A stretch of DNA of 46,157 bases from Nocardioides sp. PD653-B2 (GCF_002117935.1 NZ_BDJE01000003.1:1-46157); one strand, 5' to 3'. Counted from the stretch's first letter, positions 17,301 to 23,755 are shown. Notes: generated by a model not told the origin, from the letters alone. Program-made: numbers and translations.

Positions 17301-18603
17301 GACCGCGGCCGAAGCAGCCCGCGACGGTGACCTCGGAGGGCGAGTGGTCGAAACCCAGCCGCAGCATCATCGAGCGGGCCAGCGCGTCGACGTGGTCGTC
17401 CGGGCCGGTGAGCGCGACCACCGTGTGCTGGGAGAGGTCCGCCAGCACGGGCATGTCCTCGAGGGTGTCGCGCTCGGCGAGCTCGGCGGCGACCTCGCGG
17501 CGTGCGGGCCGGTCGCCACCGTCCTTGATCGCGCCGCGCAGCATCGCGGGCACGGAGCCGATGCCGAGCCGGGTGACCAGGAATGCCTGGCGGTCCTCGG
17601 CGCGGGCCCAGAGGTACTTGTCGCGGGACGCGGCGCGGGCCCGCACCGTCTCCGGGTCGGGGTAGTCGTCGTGGAACTGCCTGCGCTGGCGGGCGGCCTG
17701 GTCGTCGAGCAGGGTGAGCATGTCGTCGACGTCCTGGCGCCACTCGGCGAGCTCCTCCTCGAACTGCTTGCGGGCCTGGCGCTTCTGCTGCCACCAGCCC
17801 AGGCCGCCGAGGACCGGCCAGCCGAACATGTAGACGAGCCCGTACATGCTGTGCGAACGCATCAGGATCGCGAAGCCCATCACCATCGGCAGCATCAGCA
17901 TCGCCCACGGCAGCGGCGACGGGCGGTTCTTCGAGGGCGGTGACGGGAGGTCGAGGACCTCGTCGACGAGCGGGTCGCCGAAGCGCGGCGGGCGGTAGAC
18001 GGAGACCTCGACGTCGTCGCCGGGCACCTCGCCGGCGTCGATGACCAGGGTGCTCCGGCCCAGCCGGATGGGGGTGCCCCAGTCGATCTCGCGGGCGCTG
18101 GTGAGCCGCTCGCCGGCGACGGAGGTGCCGTTGGCCGAGCCCTCGTCGTACACGGTCGGGCGAGCACCGAGGATGATCCGTGCGTGCTGCTGGGAGACCA
18201 GGGGGTCGGTGAGTCGCAGCGTGCAGGTGGCGGCCCGGCCGAGGGTCATCGAGGTGGTGCGGACGTGCACGCGCTGGCCGCGGTCGGGGCCCTCGGTGAC
18301 GCGGAGGACCGCGCGCGGCCGGGCGGTGCTGCTCACCCGGGTCAGCCAGGCGGCGGGGGCCGAGACGACGTCGACCAGGTCGCCGGTGCGCAGACCGCAC
18401 TCGGCGAGCGGCCGGTCGGCCGGCCAGGGGCTGGTGCCGTCGCAGGGCACCAGGTGGAGATGGGGCTGGTCCGGGGCGACGTGCCGGCCGAAGGCCCGGG
18501 CCAGGTGGGCGACGGTCGCCCCCGGCCGGGCCTGGACGTGCACGTCGACCGACGGGAGGCCCGACTCGGGAGCTGGTCGCAGCGACAGGATCCAGCTCTG
18601 CAT
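14302..18603 (-). CDS. EssC/EccC-like type VII secretion ATPase (ubiquitin-like + FHA + three FtsK/SpoIIIE domains)
   Basis: A 1433-aa motor protein. Order: ubiquitin/YukD-like N-terminus (1-85); FHA domain (about 98-190; G122-R123, S137-x-x-H140, N158-G-T); two membrane helices (about 232-249 and 253-270); a coupling stretch; then three FtsK-type ATPase domains. D1 has GTTGSGKS (Lys646) and Walker B VLICVDEF (Asp746-Glu747). D2 has GASGSGKT (Lys973) but Walker B ends Asp-Asn. D3 has GRSRSGRTS, Arg for Lys. So D1 looks active, D2 doubtful and D3 inactive, as in EccC/EssC motors that export WXG100 proteins. ATG 18603 follows ACGGAGG at proper spacing; upstream in-frame codons run into the WXG100 gene. 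The FHA-TM-TM layout is closer to firmicute EssC than to mycobacterial EccC. Confidence 0.92.
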   Translation of the reverse strand: MQSWILSLRPAPESGLPSVDVHVQARPGATVAHLARAFGRHVAPDQPHLHLVPCDGTSPWPADRPLAECGLRTGDLVDVVSAPAAWLTRVSSTARPRAVLRVTEGPDRGQRVHVRTTSMTLGRAATCTLRLTDPLVSQQHARIILGARPTVYDEGSANGTSVAGERLTSAREIDWGTPIRLGRSTLVIDAGEVPGDDVEVSVYRPPRFGDPLVDEVLDLPSPPSKNRPSPLPWAMLMLPMVMGFAILMRSHSMYGLVYMFGWPVLGGLGWWQQKRQARKQFEEELAEWRQDVDDMLTLLDDQAARQRRQFHDDYPDPETVRARAASRDKYLWARAEDRQAFLVTRLGIGSVPAMLRGAIKDGGDRPARREVAAELAERDTLEDMPVLADLSQHTVVALTGPDDHVDALARSMMLRLGFDHSPSEVTVAGCFGRGRKSHEAWLRWLPHATTRVGGQPPVAIGSRDATSLLDHLVAEDGNSGHTICFVDELAGIARRTVEAVAAAAPERNLHLVWLGSNPDEVPAATGLRIDLATGEVGVRDRGGISRIDTADGVTLDHAWRSARSMTGYVDEAAVLPASTAIPSVVRLPEVSSDFEDLDDIVAVLRRWSQSSGLRAQIGSGIDGTVTIDLREDGPHGLVAGTTGSGKSELLQSLICSLALNNPPSRMNFLLVDYKGGAAFRECADLPHTVGYITDLTPALVQRALTSLGAEITAREHLLGQYGVKDLVQLEREHPEAAVPSVLICVDEFAALTQEVPEFVDGIVNLAQRGRSLGMHVLLATQRPAGVVTGPIRANTDLRIALRVSSADDSRDVIDSPEAARISRRTPGRAWIRRTGHGTAELVQSAWTGARQPVDAGENPVRVQPFSASGSLESGLGEEVRLDPRTDLVRCVTTIRTAFARTEAAPPKRPWLPPLPAELLLEPDRLMAESVDRPSGRVVLGRIDEPAAQQQPQLLVDFASVGHVLVYGASGSGKTELLRTTVLAASLGDAFGAHGVAPYVYGIDYAGGGLSAIAGLPTVEAVVPESHQGRVLRLLRLLRRTVADRTSALAAHGCSDLDDLARMGTVLPRVYVVIDNLPALVDGLESAGGVARKHLEHIQNVLQNGRRVGIHVVATAPGRTGVPTALAATFGRRLVLRMTTTDDYLMLGVPANVVDGDSAPGAGMLNRSSVQIATTGGAGTPVQTERVRAIGDLLAPRVAGRGAAPVPPMPARLDHGSLPAPTGSRVPLAVDADAVAVVEVDLLGAPVIIAGRSRSGRTSALDGIEALVGRGEHPPVVIRSTDPVTAAAEVGAWLTGERDPADWALLLVDDAHQWDTRAVSDDVTRTATASLVKAMVDPGSRLGAVVTAEMTQAKQRGGPEGLVSVARQGRRGFVLQPEWNDGDVLGVTVPSKTTEPLSGPGRGLWCEAGSTWVAQLLTHPGHEPGTTPLTREAE

Positions 18604-18638
18604 GTCGGGCCTCCGTCGGTCGAGTGGGAGAGCAGGTC

Positions 18639-18902
18639 CTAGTTGGAGACCTGCTCCTGCTCCTGGGCCTGGTTGTTGATCAGCGTCGAGAACTCCTGCA
18701 GCGAGTTGGTCACCTGGGTGAGCATCGTGCGGTAGTCCGACTGCCAGGACTGACGGGTGCGCTCGGCGTCCGGGCCGATCCACTCGAAGCCCTCGATCAC
18801 CTGGGTCAGGCGGCCCGTGAGCTGCTCGAGCTCGGAGGCACCCTGCGTGATCTGCTGGGCCGACTGACGGCCGGCCTCGACATCCATACCCTTCATGGCC
18901 AT
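18639..18902 (-). CDS. WXG100-family protein (upstream of the secretion ATPase)
   Basis: An 87-aa, two-helix EsxA/EsxB-like protein with the central motif W41-I-G43 between amphipathic helices rich in Gln, Glu and Thr. Length is just under the usual ~100. ATG 18902 has AAGGAG 7 nt upstream. The C-terminus is Gln/Glu-rich without an obvious Y-x-x-x-D/E export tag. It lies 35 nt before the EssC/EccC-like ATPase and 67 nt after the WXG-peptidoglycan hydrolase gene, as expected for a substrate or co-secreted partner of that ATPase. Confidence 0.9.
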   Translation of the reverse strand: MAMKGMDVEAGRQSAQQITQGASELEQLTGRLTQVIEGFEWIGPDAERTRQSWQSDYRTMLTQVTNSLQEFSTLINNQAQEQEQVSN

Positions 18903-18969
18903 GGTTCTGCTCCTTCGTCTCGTTCGTTGCTTCTACTGAGTTCTGGTGGGAGGGACTGCTCGTGGGGGA

Positions 18970-20592
18970 CTAGCGGCCTCCCATCCGGTTGCGGACCGCG
19001 GAGGTCGCCTCGTCGGTGGTGATCCGGCCGTCGTGGTCGAAGTCCAGCGGGGCGTTGGCGGAGTAGGCCGCCGTGCCCTGGCTGAACAACGTCTCGCCGG
19101 CGGCGTGCGGGTGCCCGGAGAGGATCGAGGTGTAGACGCTCTCGAGATCGCCCAGGCGACCTCGGAACGGCTCGAAGTAGCGCTCGACGTACGGCAGCTG
19201 CTCGGTCGGCGTCATCCGGGCCAGGTCGGCCGTCGTGGTGCCGAGGCCCTTGGCGGTGCCGTCCATGAACTGGATCAGCCCGGTGGCGCTGCTGTGCGGG
19301 TTCTTGACGTCGGCCGCGAAGGTGCCGCCGGTCTCGAAGCTCATCGCCGCCAGCAGGTGCTCGGGCCGGGCACCCACCCGTTGAGCGACACCCTCGACGC
19401 CACGGAGGAACTCCGGGGTGACGTTGGCGTTGCCGCGCACGCCGCTGATCTGGGTGTAGTCGTACCCGCTGGGTGCGGTGTAGCCGCTGCCCGGCGTGAT
19501 CTGCAGCGGGTGGTCGGCGCGGTACGCGTTGTACGCCGCCTGCGTGTTCGAGCCCCACTGCCCGTCCGAGCCGCGGGTGTCGTAGCCGGCCGCGGTGAGC
19601 TTGTCCTGGAGCTCCTTGACCTGGGGACCGCTGCTGCCGCGCCCGTTCCGGCTGGCGAGCTGGTCGATCGCCGGGTCGTTGCCGCCGGAGCCGCGGGCCG
19701 CGAGGGCCGCGCCACCGAGGCCGGCCGCCGCCGCGCCACCGGCGATGCCGGCCGCCGCGCCGTACGACGGCGAGCCGGTGCCCGCGGTCGCGGCGTCGGC
19801 CGTGCCGGTGTGGCCCATCGTGCCGAGGCTGTCGGCGCCCGGGGTCGCGCCGCCGAAGCCACCGGCCGTCGAGCCGGACGTGTGGGAGGCGGGGGAGCCG
19901 TCGCTGTTGACGCCGCCGTCCGCACCACCGCCGATGGTGCTGGAGCCGAGGGTGGACGTGTCGCCCCCACCGGCCGGGATGCTCCCGCCGCCCGCGCTGC
20001 CGCCGCCCGGCGTGGCGCCGCCGATGCCCTGACCACCGTCCGGGGTGTGGGCGACGTGGGCCTGTCCCTTGTCGAGCGCGCCGTCGAGGCCGGTGGCGGA
20101 CCCGATCGCGGTGGGGGTGCCGCACATGGCGGGGTCGACCGACGCGGCGGTGCCGGTGTCCGTGCTGCCGTCGCCGTCCACGGCGTCGGCGATCGCGTTG
20201 ACGATCGCGATGCCCTGGAGGGCGTCGCCGATGATGGTGCCCGCGAACGGCTGGACCGCGGTGTCGCCGGTGGCCTGCGGGGTGTAGGTCGGCAGCGACC
20301 CGAAGTCGACCGACTCGCCCTGGCTGGCCTGGTCCTGTGCCTCGGCGTTGGCGTTGAGGACCTGGGCGAACATGCCCAGCGCCATGGAGATCTTCTGCAG
20401 CCACGGCACCACGACGGTCTCGAGGTAGGTGGCGTAGGCGGCACTCGCGCCGCCGCTGAAGAACGACGCGGCCCGGAGGATCGCGATCAGGGCCTTGAGG
20501 TAGGTGATCACCTGGTCGGTGGTCTCCTTGCCGTCTTGGCAGACCTGGCCCGCATCCCTGAGCTCGTCGGTGTCTGCGCCGAGGAACGACAT
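18970..20592 (-). CDS. Probable type VII effector: WXG100-like domain + peptidoglycan-binding + lysozyme-like + EF-hand
   Basis: A 540-aa modular protein. Residues 1-95 form a helical WXG100-like hairpin with no clear WxG. A Gly/Ser/Thr-rich disordered linker follows (about 140-300). Residues 320-362 fit a PG_binding_1 repeat (G-P-Q-V-K-E-L-Q-x-K-L ... D-G-Q-W-G-S-N-T-Q-A-A-Y). Residues 393-495 fit a lysozyme/SLT-like fold with likely catalytic Glu420 (M-S-F-E-T-G-G-T) and G-L-I-Q-F-M. A canonical EF-hand loop lies at 517-528 (D-F-D-H-D-G-R-I-T-T-D-E). There is no Sec signal peptide. ATG 20592 has AAGGAG 6 nt upstream. I infer a cell-wall hydrolase exported by the neighbouring ATPase; catalysis and export are untested. 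Confidence 0.82.
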   Translation of the reverse strand: MSFLGADTDELRDAGQVCQDGKETTDQVITYLKALIAILRAASFFSGGASAAYATYLETVVVPWLQKISMALGMFAQVLNANAEAQDQASQGESVDFGSLPTYTPQATGDTAVQPFAGTIIGDALQGIAIVNAIADAVDGDGSTDTGTAASVDPAMCGTPTAIGSATGLDGALDKGQAHVAHTPDGGQGIGGATPGGGSAGGGSIPAGGGDTSTLGSSTIGGGADGGVNSDGSPASHTSGSTAGGFGGATPGADSLGTMGHTGTADAATAGTGSPSYGAAAGIAGGAAAAGLGGAALAARGSGGNDPAIDQLASRNGRGSSGPQVKELQDKLTAAGYDTRGSDGQWGSNTQAAYNAYRADHPLQITPGSGYTAPSGYDYTQISGVRGNANVTPEFLRGVEGVAQRVGARPEHLLAAMSFETGGTFAADVKNPHSSATGLIQFMDGTAKGLGTTTADLARMTPTEQLPYVERYFEPFRGRLGDLESVYTSILSGHPHAAGETLFSQGTAAYSANAPLDFDHDGRITTDEATSAVRNRMGGR

Positions 20593-20638
20593 CGGCTGCT
20601 CCTTCGTCCGTGCCACCCCCCGATGGGTGGCGATGCCC

Positions 20639-20696
20639 CGGACCGTAGGCACGCCGGCCGCACCGCGTCGATGGCTGGAGGGGTGGAAGGTTCCGC
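20639..20696 (-). promoter_or_regulatory. Bipartite promoter/operator of the WXG-hydrolase gene (copy 2)
   Basis: On the minus strand a 16-nt block GCGGAACCTTCCACCC (20696-20681) is followed 28 nt later by GTGCCTACGGTCCG (20652-20639), which contains the -10-like TACGGT. The same pair at the same spacing lies before the WXG100 gene at 21057. It gives a 5' leader of about 45 nt. Confidence 0.55.
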
Positions 20697-20731
20697 TCTG
20701 TAGACAGGGATTCGAGGCCTTCCCGACACGG

Positions 20732-20765
20732 CAGCAGGGCCGCCGGCGGTCCGGCGGCCCTGCTG
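20732..20765 (-). terminator. 15-bp perfect hairpin between the first WXG100 gene and the effector gene
   Basis: CAGCAGGGCCGCCGG (20732-20746) faces its exact reverse complement (20751-20765) with a 4-nt loop. A further 5 bp pair outside a bulge (20722-20726 with 20766-20770). It begins 18-23 nt after the WXG100 stop. There is no U-run, so it may be a terminator, attenuator or mRNA-stabilising end. Confidence 0.6.
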
Positions 20766-20787
20766 TCGGGAGGTGCGTGCGGGTGCG

Positions 20788-21057
20788 TCAGCTGCTGGCG
20801 GCGTCCTGCCGGTCGGCGTGCACGATCAGCACGCGGCCCTGCTCGTCGAGGGTCTGCGCCGCGTTGTTGGCCTGGGGTGCGAAGCTGCCGTGCCAGTCGC
20901 TCTCGAAGTTCTGCCGGTCGCTGCCCTGCCACGTGAGGCCCTGGATCATCGCGCTGATGTTGGCGACCATCCCGGCGACCTGGCCGGCCTGCTGGCCCAT
21001 GTTCTGCCCGACCTCGCGGCCGTGCTCGGTGTCCATCCCTTGCATGCTCTGGCTCAT
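20788..21057 (-). CDS. WXG100-family protein (first in the cluster)
   Basis: An 89-aa WXG100 protein with the hallmark W43-Q-G45 in the turn between two helices. Its polar N-terminus is rich in Met and Gln, and a second conserved Trp follows at 55. ATG 21057 is preceded by AGGAG (8 nt). It has its own conserved bipartite promoter element upstream and a strong hairpin just downstream, so it may be made in larger amounts than the genes after it, as expected for a small abundant substrate. No C-terminal Y-x-x-x-D/E is visible. The likely partner is the second WXG100 protein (18639-18902) or the helical N-terminus of the 540-aa effector. Confidence 0.9.
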   Translation of the reverse strand: MSQSMQGMDTEHGREVGQNMGQQAGQVAGMVANISAMIQGLTWQGSDRQNFESDWHGSFAPQANNAAQTLDEQGRVLIVHADRQDAASS

Positions 21058-21089
21058 CGGCCTGCTCCTGTCTGTGCTTGGGGTCCTCA

Positions 21090-21147
21090 CGGACGGTAGG
21101 CACGGCCGGAGCCGGGCGACTAGGGCGAGGCGGGTGGAACGTTCCGC
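21090..21147 (-). promoter_or_regulatory. Bipartite promoter/operator of the WXG100 gene (copy 1)
   Basis: GCGGAACGTTCCACCC (21147-21132) contains the perfect palindrome GGAACGTTCC. After 28 nt comes GTGCCTACCGTCCG (21103-21090) with -10-like TACCGT. Both blocks differ by one base from the copy at 20639-20696. The first block lies inside the 3' end of the FHA-like gene. Confidence 0.55.
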
Positions 21148-21965
21148 CGTGCTGCGGCCCGGTCGGCGAGCTCGAGGTCCTCGACGGTGACCAGCCGGAC
21201 CTCCGCCGTACGACGCCCGATCGCGAAGCGGACGTTCTGCGCGCGACCCGTGCCGGCCCGGAACGGGTCGTCCTTCGGGCCGAACGCGAGGGCCGAGATC
21301 GAGCGGATGGCGTCGTCGACCCGCTGCGCGCGCTCGAGGTTCCAGGCGTAGCCGTGCCACTCCAGGATGCGCTCGTAGATCTCCCGGTTGGACGGCGGGC
21401 GCGGGTAGTCGTCGGTGCCGGAGAGCCACGGCTCGGCCAGCGCCAGCGCGACGTACCACTCGCGCGACTCGCGCGGCAGGTGCGGCGCCGGCGCGGTGAC
21501 CGTCTCGCCGGCGAGGTCCTCGGTGGACGGCGCCGGGCGGGGCGCGGGCTCGGGGACCGACGAGGTGACCTCGACGACGATCGCGAGGTCGTCGTACGTC
21601 GTGGCCGACGTCTGGCGCCCGCGCATCACGACGAGCTGGTTCTCGCCCTCGTCGAGGAGCAGCGACATGCCCTCCGCGAGCGTGACCCGCCGCGCGCCGC
21701 CGGGCGCGTCGAAGAGGCTGGACACCTGGGTCTCGCCCGACCCGTGCCAGCGCAGCCGGGCGATCTCCTCGCCGACGACGAGCTCGCCCAGCAGCCGGGA
21801 GACGTGCGGCGCGCAGCGGGGGAGCGCGATCGCGGTGGTGCGGAGCGCGTCGTCGGCGTCACCGTCGGGGATCGACTGGTGGGGGGAGCGGCCGAAGAGC
21901 AGCGTCTCGCCCGAGCCGAGGGTCACCGTCGGCAGACCTGACCCGCGCAGGGTCACCCGGAGCAT
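21120..21965 (-). CDS. FHA-like domain protein at the head of the secretion locus
   Basis: A 281-aa soluble protein. Residues 1-120 look like a forkhead-associated beta-sandwich: L-L-F-G-R-S-P early, A-P-H-V-S-R in the recognition-loop position, then strand-rich sequence L-R-W-H-G-S-G-E-T ... A-E-G-M-S-L-L-L-D-E-G-E-N-Q-L-V-V. The C-terminal third (about 185-260) is helical, with P-S-N-R-E-I-Y-E-R-I that could be a helix-turn-helix. FHA domains bind phosphothreonine, so it may read out a kinase. ATG 21965 was chosen because the domain begins there; GTG 22001 is an alternative. It lies 62 nt upstream of the first WXG100 gene. The FHA call is by pattern and moderately secure. Confidence 0.68.
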   Translation of the reverse strand: MLRVTLRGSGLPTVTLGSGETLLFGRSPHQSIPDGDADDALRTTAIALPRCAPHVSRLLGELVVGEEIARLRWHGSGETQVSSLFDAPGGARRVTLAEGMSLLLDEGENQLVVMRGRQTSATTYDDLAIVVEVTSSVPEPAPRPAPSTEDLAGETVTAPAPHLPRESREWYVALALAEPWLSGTDDYPRPPSNREIYERILEWHGYAWNLERAQRVDDAIRSISALAFGPKDDPFRAGTGRAQNVRFAIGRRTAEVRLVTVEDLELADRAAARRNVPPASP

Positions 21966-22040
21966 GGCCGCACCATGGGCAAATCCAACCACAGGAACCA
22001 CACCCCGGTGCGGTTAGTGCACGACCGTTCACTGAGCGCC

Positions 22041-22046
22041 TATGCT
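22041..22046 (+). promoter_or_regulatory. -10 element, probable leaderless start
   Basis: TATGCT lies 6 nt before the ATG at 22053. No Shine-Dalgarno sequence is present. Confidence 0.5.
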
Positions 22047-22052
22047 CCCGTC

Positions 22053-23213
22053 ATGGCCCCGACCCGCGCCCAGACCCGAGCCCGGACTCGAGCCCCGAGT
22101 GGCCCCGGCGTCCTCGACGCCCTCTCGCTGCTGTCCGAGGTGGCCGACGAGCTGGTGGTCCGCAGCGTGCGCGACACCCACGACGCGTGGGCCGACCGGT
22201 TCGGCGGGTACCCCGGGCGGTCGATCACGTCGGCGGTGTACGGCGGCATGAGCCTGGGGCTGCGCGCCGCCTCGGCCGGGCTCGGCAAGGTCGCCGGGAC
22301 CGGAGTCGGCCCACGGCTCGAGGACGGCCCGCGCGGGCGCTTCGTCAGCTCGGCCGTCAACGGCCTCATCGGCGACCGCCTCGTCGAGGAACGGCCGCGG
22401 ATGGCGATCTCGATGGCGGTGCGGGCGCACGGCGCCGACGTGCCGCTCGACCGGGACGGTCTCGCCGGCACGTTCCCCGAGGCCACCGGCCGGGTCGCGG
22501 TGTTCCTGCACGGGCTCTGCGAGAACGAGTCCTACTGGGACCGCGGGCGCGAGCGCGCCGGCACGACGTACGGCGAGATGCTCACGGACGAGGGGTGGAC
22601 GCCGGTCTTCCTGCGCGTCAACACGGGGCTCGGGCTGCGGGCGAACGGCGTCGCTCTCTCCGCGCTGATGCAGCGGCTGGTCGAGGAGTGGCCGGTCCCG
22701 GTCACCCGGATCGCCCTGGTCGGCCACTCCATGGGCGGCCTGATCGTGCGCGCGGCCGGCGCGGTCGCGAGCCCGGTCGAGACGCCGTGGACGGACCTGG
22801 TCTCCGACGTCGTCACCCTCGGCACGCCCCACCTCGGCGCGCCGATCGCCCGCGGCATCGGGCACGGCAGCCGCGGGCTCGGCAAGCTGCCGGAGACCGC
22901 GCCGTTCGGGCGGATCCTGGACTGGCGCTCGGTCGGCGTCCACGACCTGGTCGCCGGGCTGGCCGAGGACGTGCCGCCGCTGCCGCACGCGCGCTACCGG
23001 CTCGTGGCCGCCACGGTGACCGCCGACAAGCGGCACCCGGTCGGCCACGTCGTCGGCGACTTCCTGGTGCGAGTGCCGTCGGCGTACGGCCGCGACCGCC
23101 ACGGGCAGCAGCTGTTCCCGGGCGCCACCGTCCTGCACCTCGGCCGCACCGACCACTTCGGCCTGCTCAACCACCCGGAGGTCCACCGGGCCCTGCGCGA
23201 GTGGCTGGCATGA
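22053..23213 (+). CDS. PGAP1/triacylglycerol-lipase-like alpha/beta hydrolase
   Basis: A 386-aa hydrolase. An N-terminal helical region (about 15-110) precedes the alpha/beta fold. The fold has V-F-L-H-G-L-C-E-N-E-S-Y-W as the oxyanion strand, the nucleophile elbow V-G-H-S-M-G-G, the strand V-V-T-L-G-T-P-H-L-G-A-P, and the terminal R-T-D-H-F-G-L-L-N-H-P holding the likely catalytic His. The G-H-S-M-G-G/L-G-T-P-H-x-G-A pattern marks the PGAP1/lipase-2-like group acting on acyl esters. ATG 22053 fits a leaderless transcript. Divergent from the FHA-like gene with 87 bp between. Substrate unknown. Confidence 0.85.
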   Translation: MAPTRAQTRARTRAPSGPGVLDALSLLSEVADELVVRSVRDTHDAWADRFGGYPGRSITSAVYGGMSLGLRAASAGLGKVAGTGVGPRLEDGPRGRFVSSAVNGLIGDRLVEERPRMAISMAVRAHGADVPLDRDGLAGTFPEATGRVAVFLHGLCENESYWDRGRERAGTTYGEMLTDEGWTPVFLRVNTGLGLRANGVALSALMQRLVEEWPVPVTRIALVGHSMGGLIVRAAGAVASPVETPWTDLVSDVVTLGTPHLGAPIARGIGHGSRGLGKLPETAPFGRILDWRSVGVHDLVAGLAEDVPPLPHARYRLVAATVTADKRHPVGHVVGDFLVRVPSAYGRDRHGQQLFPGATVLHLGRTDHFGLLNHPEVHRALREWLA

Positions 23214-23220
23214 TCCGGGC

Positions 23221-23694
23221 ATGAGAGCCGACCGAGAGCTCCGGGCCGAGGCGATGATCGCCGCGCCCCCCGACCGGGTGTGGGCGCTGCTCACCGACTT
23301 CGCCCGGATGCCCGACTGGAGCCCCGAGCTGGTGCGGATGGTGGCCCTCAAGCCCGGCGGCCTGCGGGTCGGGCAGTGGTACCTCGGCATCAACCGGCGC
23401 AAGGCGGTGGTCTGGCCCACGCGCAGCGTCGTGTCGCAGCTCGAGCCCGGCCGCGTCGTCGCCTGGGACACGACGTCGAGCGGCGCCCGGTGGATCTGGG
23501 AGCTGGCACCCGACGGCGAGGGCACCCAGGTCGTGCACCGGCGGCCGGTGCCGAAGCGGGTGACCCGGATGAGCAAGGTCTTCGCCCCGCTCGCCCTCGG
23601 CGGCAGCGAGAGCCACGCCGACGAGCTCGAGGCCGGCATGGCCGAGACCGTCTCCCGGCTCAAGGCCGCTGTCGAGCCCGCGGGGCGCTCGTAA
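23221..23694 (+). CDS. SRPBCC (polyketide cyclase/START-like) family protein
   Basis: A 157-aa single-domain protein. The N-terminal strand A-E-A-M-I-A-A-P-P-D-R-V-W-A-L-L-T-D-F-A-R-M-P-D-W-S-P is the standard SRPBCC entry, followed by alternating strands and a long C-terminal helix (about 128-150). The family binds hydrophobic ligands in a helix-grip cavity. ATG 23221 lies 7 nt after the hydrolase stop and 6 nt after CATGAT, so it may be both co-transcribed and have its own leaderless start. The stop is immediately followed by the clpP1 promoter region. Ligand unknown. Confidence 0.83.
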   Translation: MRADRELRAEAMIAAPPDRVWALLTDFARMPDWSPELVRMVALKPGGLRVGQWYLGINRRKAVVWPTRSVVSQLEPGRVVAWDTTSSGARWIWELAPDGEGTQVVHRRPVPKRVTRMSKVFAPLALGGSESHADELEAGMAETVSRLKAAVEPAGRS

Positions 23695-23711
23695 ATCTGC
23701 TGTCGGCGAAC
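23694..23711 (+). promoter_or_regulatory. Possible ClgR-type operator upstream of clpP1
   Basis: The 18-nt stretch ends CTGTCGGCGAAC and agrees with the mycobacterial ClgR motif as I recall it (WNNWCGCYNANRGCGWWS) at all but three defined positions. It sits about 40-55 nt upstream of the -10, where an activator would bind. Tentative. Confidence 0.3.
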
Positions 23712-23749
23712 ACCGGGGGATTGGCCGTGGAACTGTCGATCCTTCCGGC

Positions 23750-23755
23750 TAGGGT
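23750..23755 (+). promoter_or_regulatory. -10 element of clpP1 (leaderless)
   Basis: TAGGGT lies 6 nt before the GTG start at 23762. No Shine-Dalgarno sequence is present. Confidence 0.55.

Noticed and set aside
21136..21145. GGAAC as a plain ECF sigma -35 element
   Set aside because: Its distance from the TACCGT hexamer (47 nt between their 5' ends) is much too long for a -35/-10 pair, so an activator or repressor site fits better.
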